64,000 nucleotides of DNA from an uncultured Clostridia bacterium. Lineage in GTDB: Bacteria; Bacillota; Clostridia; Oscillospirales; Ruminococcaceae. Made by a program: the position numbers and the translations under genes. Location of the stretch: NCBI GenBank assembly GCA_944387885.1, contig CALXGR010000006.1, forward strand, positions 1 through 64,000, in the 5' to 3' direction. Of this stretch, positions 57,139 through 64,000 are shown piece after piece (position 1 is the first letter of the stretch; every line of letters starts with the position of its first letter). Under the pieces are notes generated by a model. The model had not been told where the DNA came from, did not search any database, and saw nothing but the letters and a program-made list of their open reading frames with translations.

Positions 57139-57708
57139 ATGGACTATTCCCAGCTTCAAAAGGAATGTATTGCCTGCACCCGGTGTGGTCTTTGCAGGAC
57201 CAGGACACATGTGGTCTTCGGTGCCGGCCCCAAAGATGCTCCTATCCTTTTTGTGGGAGAAGGCCCCGGCTACCACGAGGACCAGGAAGGCGTTCCCTTT
57301 GTGGGAAAAAGCGGCCAGCTGCTGGACCACTATCTGGGTGCCATTGACCTGGACCGTTCCAAAAATGTCTATATCACCAACATTGTAAAGTGCCGTCCTC
57401 CGGAAAACCGGGACCCTATGGCGGAGGAATCTGCTGCCTGCCTTGACTGGCTGCGGGAACAGTTCCGCATTATCCGTCCCCGAATCGTGGTCTGCCTGGG
57501 CCGGGTAGCTGCCCAGCAGTTGATTGGCCGGGATTTCAGCATGACCCGCCAGCATGGTCAGTTCATTGAGAAGGGTGGGGTCTGGTTCACTGCCACCTAT
57601 CACCCTGCAGCCCTTCTTCGTGCTCCTGACAAGAAACCAGAGGCATTCGAGGACTTTATCGCCCTTCGCACCAAAATCCGCCAGGTCTGCCCCCAGGCTT
57701 ACGAGTAA
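57139..57708 (+). CDS. Uracil-DNA glycosylase, family 4 (iron-sulfur)
   Basis: Removes uracil from DNA to start base excision repair. The 189-residue protein has the first two [4Fe-4S] cysteines in CTRCGLCRTR (about 13-19), with the others in VKCRPPENRDP and the later CLDWL. The active-site motif GEGPGYHEDQEGVPFVG is at about 40-56, and the C-terminal motif is TYHPAALLR. ATG at 57139 has CAGGAGGATAGT upstream. It is divergent from pta. Family 4 enzymes are common in anaerobes. Confidence 0.93.
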   Translation: MDYSQLQKECIACTRCGLCRTRTHVVFGAGPKDAPILFVGEGPGYHEDQEGVPFVGKSGQLLDHYLGAIDLDRSKNVYITNIVKCRPPENRDPMAEESAACLDWLREQFRIIRPRIVVCLGRVAAQQLIGRDFSMTRQHGQFIEKGGVWFTATYHPAALLRAPDKKPEAFEDFIALRTKIRQVCPQAYE

Positions 57709-57720
57709 GGAAATAAGCCA

Positions 57721-57763
57721 AAAGCTCTTCTGTTTTCCCTTTTGGACAGAAGGGCTTTTTTGT
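57721..57763 (+). terminator. UDG gene terminator
   Basis: AAAGCTCTTCTGT / ACAGAAGGGCTTT hairpin followed by TTTTTT. Confidence 0.75.
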
Positions 57764-57816
57764 ACCCTTTTCCCTGTTCCGGGAATACACTGGAACAGAA
57801 AAGGAGGGGTTTTATC

Positions 57817-58899
57817 ATGAAAAACGCAAAAGAAGGCTTCGACTTTTTCCTGGGGGCTTTGGCGCCGGGAGGCTTCCACGGATACTTTGACCGTCTGGAC
57901 ACTCCCCCTGAGATGAGGCTGTATCTTATCAAAAGCGGTCCTGGATGCGGAAAGTCCACCCTTATGAAACAGGTGGCCGCCGCCAATCTGGAACGGGGCC
58001 GTATCACCGAGCGAATCCATTGCAGCAGTGACCCGGACAGTCTGGATGGCGTAGTACTCTGGCAGAAAGGCGCCGCCCTTCTGGATGCCACCGCTCCTCA
58101 TACCCTGGATCCCGGTGCTCCCGGAGCTGCCCAGGAGGTGGTAAGCCTTTATCACACCATGGACGTGGAAGCGTTGAAAGTCAATCAATGTGAGATTCTT
58201 GATTTGTTCCGTACCTGCGCCTACTATCAGGAGCGGGCTTCCCGTACCCTGTCCAGTGCTGCCAGTCTCCTGCTGGACAGCCGCCGCACCGCTGCCAGCG
58301 CCGTGGACTTCACCAAAGTCCGGCTGTATGCAGGCCGGCTTGGAAAGCGGTTGATTCCCTCCAAAGGTGAAGGCAAGGGAAAAGAAAATATCCGGCTTCT
58401 CTCCGCCGTCACTCCCCAGGGGATTCTCACCTACCGGGATACGGTGCCTGCCCTGGCGGACCAGATATTGGTTCTTCAGGATGAGTACGGTGCCGTAAGC
58501 CGGGTAATTCTGGAGCATCTTCGGAAGCAGGCCATTGAATCCGGCTGGGATGTGATTGCCTGCTGGTGTCCCACCGCCCCCGAAGATAAGCTGGAACATC
58601 TGTTTATTCCTGAGCTTTCCCTGGCCATTCTCACTTCCAACAGCTGGCATCCCATGGAATTTCCGGGGCAGAAGAATATCCGTATCCGCCGCTTCATGGA
58701 CCTTTCTGTACTGGCTTCCAGCCGGGCCCGGCTCCGGTTCAACAAAAAAGCAGCGGCTCAGCTGCTGGAACAGACCAGTGAACTGCAGCGCCAGGCCCTT
58801 GAAACCCATAACAAGCTGGAGGAATACTACCGCTCCGCCATTGATTTTTCTCTGGTGGATCTGGCACGGGATTCCCTCATCCACCGGCTCACCAACTAA
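57817..58899 (+). CDS. P-loop ATPase of unknown function (PRK06851-like)
   Basis: A 360-residue protein. Walker A KSGPGCGKSTLMKQ lies at about 49-61, preceded by the conserved GFHGYFDRLDT block. The family is annotated only as an ATPase and in several bacteria is larger with two P-loops; here I see one clear P-loop and a second half rich in helices (LRKQAIESGWDVIACWCPTAPED). The last 60 residues are helical. It stands alone between the UDG gene and the helicase, with terminators on both sides, so function cannot be drawn from neighbours. Confidence 0.8.
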   Translation: MKNAKEGFDFFLGALAPGGFHGYFDRLDTPPEMRLYLIKSGPGCGKSTLMKQVAAANLERGRITERIHCSSDPDSLDGVVLWQKGAALLDATAPHTLDPGAPGAAQEVVSLYHTMDVEALKVNQCEILDLFRTCAYYQERASRTLSSAASLLLDSRRTAASAVDFTKVRLYAGRLGKRLIPSKGEGKGKENIRLLSAVTPQGILTYRDTVPALADQILVLQDEYGAVSRVILEHLRKQAIESGWDVIACWCPTAPEDKLEHLFIPELSLAILTSNSWHPMEFPGQKNIRIRRFMDLSVLASSRARLRFNKKAAAQLLEQTSELQRQALETHNKLEEYYRSAIDFSLVDLARDSLIHRLTN

Positions 58900-58911
58900 T
58901 TTTTCCATTGG

Positions 58912-58946
58912 GCGGTATCTGAAAAGATACCGCTTTTTATTTTTTC
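58912..58946 (+). terminator. Terminator behind the P-loop ATPase gene
   Basis: GCGGTATCT-GAAA-AGATACCGC followed by TTTTTATTTTTTC. Confidence 0.85.
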
Positions 58947-58995
58947 TCTGTTGCGGTATACTGTTATCGAATGACAACGAAAGGAGGCGGCAGTT

Positions 58996-61353
58996 ATGGA
59001 AGAGGTCCGTCTTTCGGTGCGGGAGCTGGTTGAGTTTCTTCTCCTTACCGGCAGCATTGACAGTCGGTTTACCGGCTTTGATCGTGCCCAGGAAGGAGCC
59101 CGAATCCACCGCCGTCTTCAGAAAGAAGCGGGAGAAGGCTACGACAGTGAAGTATTTCTCCGCCAGAGCTACCCGGTCGAGGAGTTTCTCTTTACCATAG
59201 AGGGACGGGCAGATGGTATCTTCACCGATGTCGCCGGGCGGATGGTCATAGACGAAATCAAGACCACTACCCTCCCTTCTGAAGAAATCACAGGAGAACA
59301 GTCCCCGGTGCACTGGGCTCAAGGGAAGGTTTACGCCGCCATCTACTGTCTCCAGAATCATCTGGACGGGATGGATGTCCGGCTGACCTACTTTCAGGTG
59401 GACCAGGAGCTGATTCTCCGTTTCTCCAAGCAGTTTACCGCCGGAGAACTGGAAACCTTTATATCCGGACTTCTTACAGATTATCTTCCCTGGGCCAGAC
59501 GGCGGGTTCAATGGACCAAAAGCCGTACTCAAGCCCTTCAGGATTTAGCCTTTCCTTTTCCGGAATACCGCCCTGGTCAGCGGGCCATGGCTGGACAGGT
59601 ATACCTTACCTGTCGGGAGAAAGAGAATCTTTTCTGTCAGGCCCCTACCGGAATCGGGAAAACCATCAGCACCCTCTTTCCTGCCCTAAAGTCTATGGGC
59701 CAGGGGTATGGGGAGCGCATCTTTTATCTTACCGCCCGGACTACCACCCGCCAGGCCGCCATGGATGCGTTATCCCTGCTGGGAGAGATTTCTTTGCGTT
59801 CCATTGCCCTCACCGCCAAGGACAAAATCTGTCCCCTGGAAGAGCGGGAGTGTACACCCCAGGCCTGTCCTTATGCCAATGGCTATTATGATAGAATCAA
59901 AGACGCTCTGGCGGACGGTCTGGAGCTTCCCCGGTACGGTCCCCAGCAGCTTCTGGAACTGAGTCAAAAACACATGGTCTGCCCCTTTGAACTGGGGCTG
60001 GATCTTTCTCTCTGGTGTGATGTAATCGTCTGCGATTATAACTATCTCTTTGACCCTGCCGCAGCACTGCAGCGCTTTTTTGAAACGGAAGGAGATTACC
60101 TCTTTTTGGTGGATGAAGCCCACAATCTTCCCTCCCGGGCCAGAGAGATGTATTCTGCCGCCCTGACCAAAAGTGAATTTTTTGAGGCCAAAAAAGCCCT
60201 GGGCGGAAAGAGCAAGCTTACTACCGCCTTGGGAAAGGTCAATCAGGCTTTTGTGGACTGGCGGCATCAGGGCAAGGAGGACGGGAACCCGGTTTTCTTT
60301 CTTTCCGAATCTCCCAAGGAATTCGGCAGGCTTTTGAATCGTCTGGTCACTCCCCTTCAGGATTGGCTGACCCAGCACCAGCAGCATTCTCTCCACAATC
60401 AGTTTCTTACCCTTTACTTTAATGTCCGCACCTTCCTGAGGACTCTGGAAGGGTATGATGACCACTACACTACCCAAATTACCCTGACCGGGAAAGAGGT
60501 CAAAATAGAACTGCTCTGCCTGGACCCCAGCCAATTTCTGGCGGGGCGGTTCGCCAAGGGCCGGGCCTCGGTGCTGTTCAGCGCCACCCTGACCCCTCCC
60601 TCCTATTACAAGGATTTGTCCGGTCTGCCCCAGGCCAAAGCGGTGGCCCTGCCCAGTCCCTTTCCCCGGGAAAACCTTGGGCTGTTCCATGCGGCCAATT
60701 TGCCTGTACGATATCAGGACCGGGCAGCCAGCCTGGATATCATCTGCGAATATCTGGCCGCCATGGTGGAAGCCAAAAAGGGAAACTATCTGGCCTTTTT
60801 CCCAAGCTATGCTTTCTTGAATCAGGTTTTGGAACGGTTCTCAGAGCTTTACCCTCACATTCCCACCCTGGTCCAGGAATCCACCATGGATGATAATGCC
60901 CGGGAGGAATTTCTGGCTCGATTCTCCCCTAATCCAGATAAATCTCTGCTGGGGTTCGGAGTTATGGGGGGTGTATTCGGTGAAGGGGTGGACCTGGCAG
61001 GAGACCGGCTGATCGGAGCCGCCATTGTGACTGTAGGCCTGCCCCAGGTAAATCCGGTACAGGAGATGCTCCGGGAGTATTTTCAGGAAAGCCGGGGCAA
61101 CGGATTTGACTACGCCTACCGCTATCCCGGGATGAACAAGGTCCTACAGGCAGCGGGGCGAGTCATCCGCACTCCCTCCGACAAAGGAGTGGTTCTTTTG
61201 CTGGACCAGCGGTTTGGAAATCCGGATTATGCACGGCTCTTCCCTGACCATTGGCGGCACTGTGTTCCGGTATATAGCCCCCAAGAATTTAGTTGCCGCC
61301 TGGAAACCTTCTGGGAGAAATCATCTTCTCCCCCGGAAGAAACACAAATATAA
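58996..61353 (+). CDS. PD-(D/E)XK nuclease - XPD/DinG-type helicase fusion
   Basis: A 785-residue helicase with a nuclease-like N-terminus. Residues about 65-100 read IEGRADGIFTDVAGRMVIDEIKTTT, the spacing of a PD-(D/E)XK active site (D...E-x-K). The helicase core begins at about 190 (YRPGQRAMAG, Walker A APTGIGKT about 218). Iron-sulfur cysteines are CPLEERECTPQACPYANG and MVCPFE (about 280-330), then VDEAHNLPSRAR (about 370) and motif VI QAAGRVIRTPSDKG. The XPD/Rad3 superfamily unwinds DNA 5' to 3'. GAGGCGGCAGTT precedes the ATG. A role in repair is inferred. Confidence 0.9.
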   Translation: MEEVRLSVRELVEFLLLTGSIDSRFTGFDRAQEGARIHRRLQKEAGEGYDSEVFLRQSYPVEEFLFTIEGRADGIFTDVAGRMVIDEIKTTTLPSEEITGEQSPVHWAQGKVYAAIYCLQNHLDGMDVRLTYFQVDQELILRFSKQFTAGELETFISGLLTDYLPWARRRVQWTKSRTQALQDLAFPFPEYRPGQRAMAGQVYLTCREKENLFCQAPTGIGKTISTLFPALKSMGQGYGERIFYLTARTTTRQAAMDALSLLGEISLRSIALTAKDKICPLEERECTPQACPYANGYYDRIKDALADGLELPRYGPQQLLELSQKHMVCPFELGLDLSLWCDVIVCDYNYLFDPAAALQRFFETEGDYLFLVDEAHNLPSRAREMYSAALTKSEFFEAKKALGGKSKLTTALGKVNQAFVDWRHQGKEDGNPVFFLSESPKEFGRLLNRLVTPLQDWLTQHQQHSLHNQFLTLYFNVRTFLRTLEGYDDHYTTQITLTGKEVKIELLCLDPSQFLAGRFAKGRASVLFSATLTPPSYYKDLSGLPQAKAVALPSPFPRENLGLFHAANLPVRYQDRAASLDIICEYLAAMVEAKKGNYLAFFPSYAFLNQVLERFSELYPHIPTLVQESTMDDNAREEFLARFSPNPDKSLLGFGVMGGVFGEGVDLAGDRLIGAAIVTVGLPQVNPVQEMLREYFQESRGNGFDYAYRYPGMNKVLQAAGRVIRTPSDKGVVLLLDQRFGNPDYARLFPDHWRHCVPVYSPQEFSCRLETFWEKSSSPPEETQI

Positions 61354-61356
61354 CAT

Positions 61357-61396
61357 AAAAGGACGCCCCTCATTGTTGAGGGTCGTCCTTTTCGTT
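61357..61396. terminator. Bidirectional terminator between helicase and RNase M5-like gene
   Basis: AAAAGGACG-CCCCTCA...TGAGGG-TCGTCCTTTT, overlapping the last codons of the minus-strand gene. Confidence 0.8.
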
Positions 61397-61978
61397 TTGT
61401 TCGTTTCTAAGGAGTCGGTCCAACTCCTCCCAGGAATAAAGGCGGTTCAAAACTTCCACCAGTTCTTTTTTGGACAGGCGGAGGGGCAATGCCAGACGGC
61501 GGCAGAACTCCCGCCGGGCCTGAGTACTGTCTGCCTTCCCGCTGACGCCCCAGTCGTACAAGTCGCTATAGGTGATAGCTCTTCCCTCAGGTTCAGGCAC
61601 CTGGGTAATAAGGGGCTCCAGGGCTTTCAGGATCCATTTCCCGTCCACCCCTTCTACCCCCAATAGCCCTTCCTTGCCGGGAACTGCCTTCCGGGATTCC
61701 TTGCCCCGGATGGAAGGCACATAGGCTTGGTACACATACTCTGCCCCTACCAGGTTAGTCACATAGTTCCGGATGCGGAATCCGGCTGCATCGCTGTCGG
61801 TGAGGATAACCAATCCCTGGCGGCGGGCCAACTCCTTCAAAAGAGCCTTTTTCTCTTTATCTTTGTAAATATCAAACCCGCCGGTGGTGAGGATGAGGGC
61901 ATCCACCAAAGAGGACAGCTTTGCCCCGTCATATTTCCCCTCTACCAGAATGGCCTGGATTATCTTTGGTTTTTCCAT
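61370..61978 (-). CDS. Ribonuclease M5-like Toprim protein (DUF4093)
   Basis: A 202-residue protein with an N-terminal Toprim domain: the catalytic glutamate motif VEGKYD (residues about 12-17) and LTDSDAAGFRIRNYV (about 58-72). The C-terminal DUF4093 domain includes DLYDWGVSG and RREFCRRLALPLRLSKKELVEVLN. Such proteins are close to RNase M5, which trims 5S rRNA in Bacillus; clostridial forms are slightly different and their substrate is inferred. It is 2 bases downstream of holA. Confidence 0.85.
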   Translation of the reverse strand: MEKPKIIQAILVEGKYDGAKLSSLVDALILTTGGFDIYKDKEKKALLKELARRQGLVILTDSDAAGFRIRNYVTNLVGAEYVYQAYVPSIRGKESRKAVPGKEGLLGVEGVDGKWILKALEPLITQVPEPEGRAITYSDLYDWGVSGKADSTQARREFCRRLALPLRLSKKELVEVLNRLYSWEELDRLLRNEQNEKDDPQQ

Positions 61979-61980
61979 TT

Positions 61981-63009
61981 TCAGCTTTCCTCCCTGGCTC
62001 TGGCCAAGCGGAAGAGAGCCGTTTCCAAAAGGGTCCGGCTGTCCACCGGGCTGGATTTCAGCTTCAGGTCAGTCTCTTCCAGAATATCCAGGCACCGGCG
62101 AAGCTGACGGCGGCTGAACCTTCTGGCAGTACCATCCGCTTTTTTCAGGCGGTAGTCGCTCCCCTTGTACCGGAAATCCTTATGCACCTGCTGAAAATTT
62201 GCCTTGGCCCGGTTGCCGCAGGACAGCCGGTAAAGGTCCAGATAGTTGCTGATCATCGCCCCCAGGATAGCAATGGGTTCCTGCTGCAGCTTGAGGAGCA
62301 GGTCCAGCTTAGCCATGGCTCCCGGCAGCTTTCCCGAGGTGAGCAGCCCAATCATATCAAAGGTATCCGCATCCAGGCTTTGGGTCCCCAGCCGTTCCAC
62401 CATTTCCCGGGTGATCGTGGTATACCCGGACAGAGCGGCCAGCTTGTCCACCTCGTTTTCCAGTAGCAGCTGATCCTCCCCGCACCGTTCCATCATAAGC
62501 CGGGCCACCGTGGAATCCAGCTGGGTGTCCTGCTCCTTCGCCCGGTTCTGGAGATATTCTACCAGCTGTCCTGCCTGAAGCTTGACCAATTGGGCACAGT
62601 ACCCCGCCTTTTCGCAGGCAGTGATAAATTTCTGTTCTCGCTTTCCCAGCCGCAGTTTTCCCCATTCCTCCGTCACAGGGATGGTAATGACAAAGGCCGC
62701 ATTTTCCAGGCTGTTCAGAAGATCACAAAGGGTATCTAGATCCTTGTCCGAATAAGCGGAAATCTTGACCATGGGCATGGAGACCACCCGGCGGGTGCCA
62801 AAAAAGCTGATGGTTCCTGCCGCCATGACCGCTTCCTCCACCGATGGGGTTGGGCCTTCCAGTACCGTCAGTTCACTGTCCTCCCCCAAAAGAGCAGCAG
62901 TGGTTTTGGCAGAAAGGCGGTTCAGCTGGGCTTCCTGGGAGGAATAAAAGCAAAAGACGGAACTTCCCGATTTCAGGGCTTCTTTCCATCCTTTTTCACT
63001 GTGTATCAT
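61981..63009 (-). CDS. holA: DNA polymerase III delta subunit
   Basis: Clamp-opening subunit of the clamp loader. The 342 residues show the family plan: N-terminal Rossmann-like region (FCFYSSQEAQLNRLSAKT), middle ISAYSDKDLDTLC, and the conserved helical block DQLLLENEVDKLAALSG (about 190) and QKKLKKA-like end (YRLKKADGTARRFS). dnaX, its partner, is 6 kb away. The start overlaps comEC by 14 bases. The order comEC-holA matches Bacillus. Confidence 0.93.
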   Translation of the reverse strand: MIHSEKGWKEALKSGSSVFCFYSSQEAQLNRLSAKTTAALLGEDSELTVLEGPTPSVEEAVMAAGTISFFGTRRVVSMPMVKISAYSDKDLDTLCDLLNSLENAAFVITIPVTEEWGKLRLGKREQKFITACEKAGYCAQLVKLQAGQLVEYLQNRAKEQDTQLDSTVARLMMERCGEDQLLLENEVDKLAALSGYTTITREMVERLGTQSLDADTFDMIGLLTSGKLPGAMAKLDLLLKLQQEPIAILGAMISNYLDLYRLSCGNRAKANFQQVHKDFRYKGSDYRLKKADGTARRFSRRQLRRCLDILEETDLKLKSSPVDSRTLLETALFRLARAREES

Positions 63010-64000
63010 AGAGAGTTCCTCCCGTGATTTGAATTCCGCCTCCCGGCCGAAGGGTAGCGGAGGGGTATGTCCCGGTATATACAGGGGTTTCTGTCTGATT
63101 CAGCCAACTTTGCTTGGTGCCTATGGCCAGAATGGTCTGGGGCTGAATCTGCCCGGCCAGTTTGCTTCCTGCCAGATACAGATCCACCGGAATCTCCCGG
63201 TTTTCTTCCAGCATTCCTACAGTAACGGCAGCACGGCGGCCCGCTATGTCCAGCAAAAGGATGATTCCATCCTCTTCCCGCACCAGATAATAGCTGACAT
63301 TTTCCAACAAAGACCCGGTGGTCCCGTCAGGCAATTCCCAGGCCGGCAAGATTTTCTCCGCCTCCGGGGGCTGGGTGGATGGGTCCATTCGCAGGTCCAT
63401 AAGCAAATCAGGCTGGTCGAATCCTTCTGCCTCCAGGGTGCGGGTCAATGCGGACCGGTTGGCGTTGCCGCCCCGGAACAGTACAGCGGATTCTCCATTC
63501 TGGGTAAGCACCACCACCGGATATCCGGCAGTTCCCGCCAATTGTATCTCCACCACATTCCGGCCCATGGCAGTGCCCACCAGACAGGCAGTTCCCAGCA
63601 TGAGGGCCGCCGCAAGAGGCAGCTGTTTTAGGTAACCCCATTTTACCATAGCCAGCACCATGACCGCAAGAATAGCCAGGACATAGATGCTGTATTCCCG
63701 GGGCAGGGAGAGCCGGGCAATTCCAAGACCTGCCAGCCATTCCACGCTTTTGGTGAGAATGGCAACCAGTCCTCCCACGCCCCAGCCCAGAGGGGTACAG
63801 AGAAACGCTGTTCCCGGGATGAGGGTAAGCAGGGACAGAGCCATCCCCAGTCCCAGAATCCAGGGTCCCAGCAAAGTAGCCAGTACGCTGCTGAACGGGC
63901 TGGCCGCACTGACACTCATTCGGTGGAAAAGAAGAAGCGGCAGGGTCCCCAGGGCCGCAATCATTCCCGCAAAGAAGGAGTCCAGAATCTGACAGGCCAG
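62996..64000 (-). CDS. comEC: ComEC/Rec2 family competence protein, 3' portion
   Basis: A partial gene that runs off the right edge; 334 codons are visible. About five membrane helices remain (for example LGPWILGLGMALSLLTLI and YVLAILAVMVLAMV), preceded by LGTLPLLLFHRMSVSAASPFSSVLAT, the ending of the ComEC competence domain. The last 190 residues are in the position of the metallo-beta-lactamase-like domain. They keep only the fold outline (GYPVVVLTQNGESAVLFRGG and LLMDLRMD) and lack the HxHxDH metal motif. ComEC forms the channel for single-stranded DNA uptake. It overlaps holA. Confidence 0.85.
   Translation of the reverse strand: MACQILDSFFAGMIAALGTLPLLLFHRMSVSAASPFSSVLATLLGPWILGLGMALSLLTLIPGTAFLCTPLGWGVGGLVAILTKSVEWLAGLGIARLSLPREYSIYVLAILAVMVLAMVKWGYLKQLPLAAALMLGTACLVGTAMGRNVVEIQLAGTAGYPVVVLTQNGESAVLFRGGNANRSALTRTLEAEGFDQPDLLMDLRMDPSTQPPEAEKILPAWELPDGTTGSLLENVSYYLVREEDGIILLLDIAGRRAAVTVGMLEENREIPVDLYLAGSKLAGQIQPQTILAIGTKQSWLNQTETPVYTGTYPSATLRPGGGIQITGGTLYDTQ

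Overview
The window looks like a chromosome segment from a spore-forming Bacillota bacterium, most likely class Clostridia and perhaps Oscillospiraceae. I infer this from moderately high GC, purine-rich ribosome binding sites, and a dense set of endospore genes: SpoIVA, SpoVM, a SipL-like LysM protein, SpoIIGA, SigE, SigG, YqfC, YqfD, YlbJ and a YlmC/YmxH protein. The translation genes and their order match the low-GC Gram-positive pattern. No species assignment is possible from sequence alone.

Layout. Positions 0.1-5 kb hold a minus-strand cluster (DUF951, prfA, sua5, coaE, lytic transglycosylase, M18 aminopeptidase). At 5-6.7 kb there are two plus-strand genes (S1-domain RNA-binding protein, DUF4364). 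From 6.7 to 22.6 kb a long minus-strand block follows the Bacillus ylo order with some losses: yicC, remA, gmk, priA, def, fmt, rsmB, rlmN, prpC, prkC, rsgA, thiN, one orphan gene, spoVM, then a SipL-like gene and spoIVA. Positions 22.7-24.0 kb are a mobile patch: an IS200-type element and a 524-bp miniature element inserted just behind tsf. Then come rpsB-tsf with a structured leader, ymxH, a HAD phosphatase, sigG, a secreted protein, a threonine aldolase and spoIIGA-sigE (24-31.3 kb). The block at 31.4-38.8 kb is mutS2, recO, yqzL, era, ybeY, phoH, yqfD, yqfC. The stretch at 38.9-46.3 kb mixes ylbJ, an autoregulated XRE/membrane pair, nudC, tRNA-Thr, coaBC, coaX, an AraC regulator and rlmD. 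Positions 46.5-48.5 kb carry a zinc-ribbon/DUF5685/J-domain operon. Positions 48.6-52 kb are an accessory-looking patch (TraX-like, chloramphenicol acetyltransferase, MATE pump, MarR). Positions 52.1-57 kb hold tmRNA, smpB, recR, ebfC, dnaX, SRP RNA and pta. The last 7 kb hold a uracil-DNA glycosylase, a P-loop ATPase, a nuclease-helicase fusion, an RNase M5-like protein, holA and the 3' part of comEC.

How the genes fit together. Four themes dominate: translation and ribosome maturation; coenzyme A synthesis (coaX, coaBC, coaE); sporulation control and coat assembly (SpoIIGA activates SigE, SigG acts later in the forespore, and SpoVM-SpoIVA-SipL form the coat basement); and DNA replication and repair (priA, dnaX, holA, recO, recR, mutS2, UDG).

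The least expected structures are three. First, the 524-bp element has TGT...ACA ends, paired 22-bp-period end repeats and a 5-bp target duplication; it separates tsf from its terminator and may encode a small RNA. Second, a 23-codon spoVM gene sits beside sipL and spoIVA. Third, a PASTA kinase carries a terminal four-cysteine zinc-ribbon-like tail on its predicted extracellular side.
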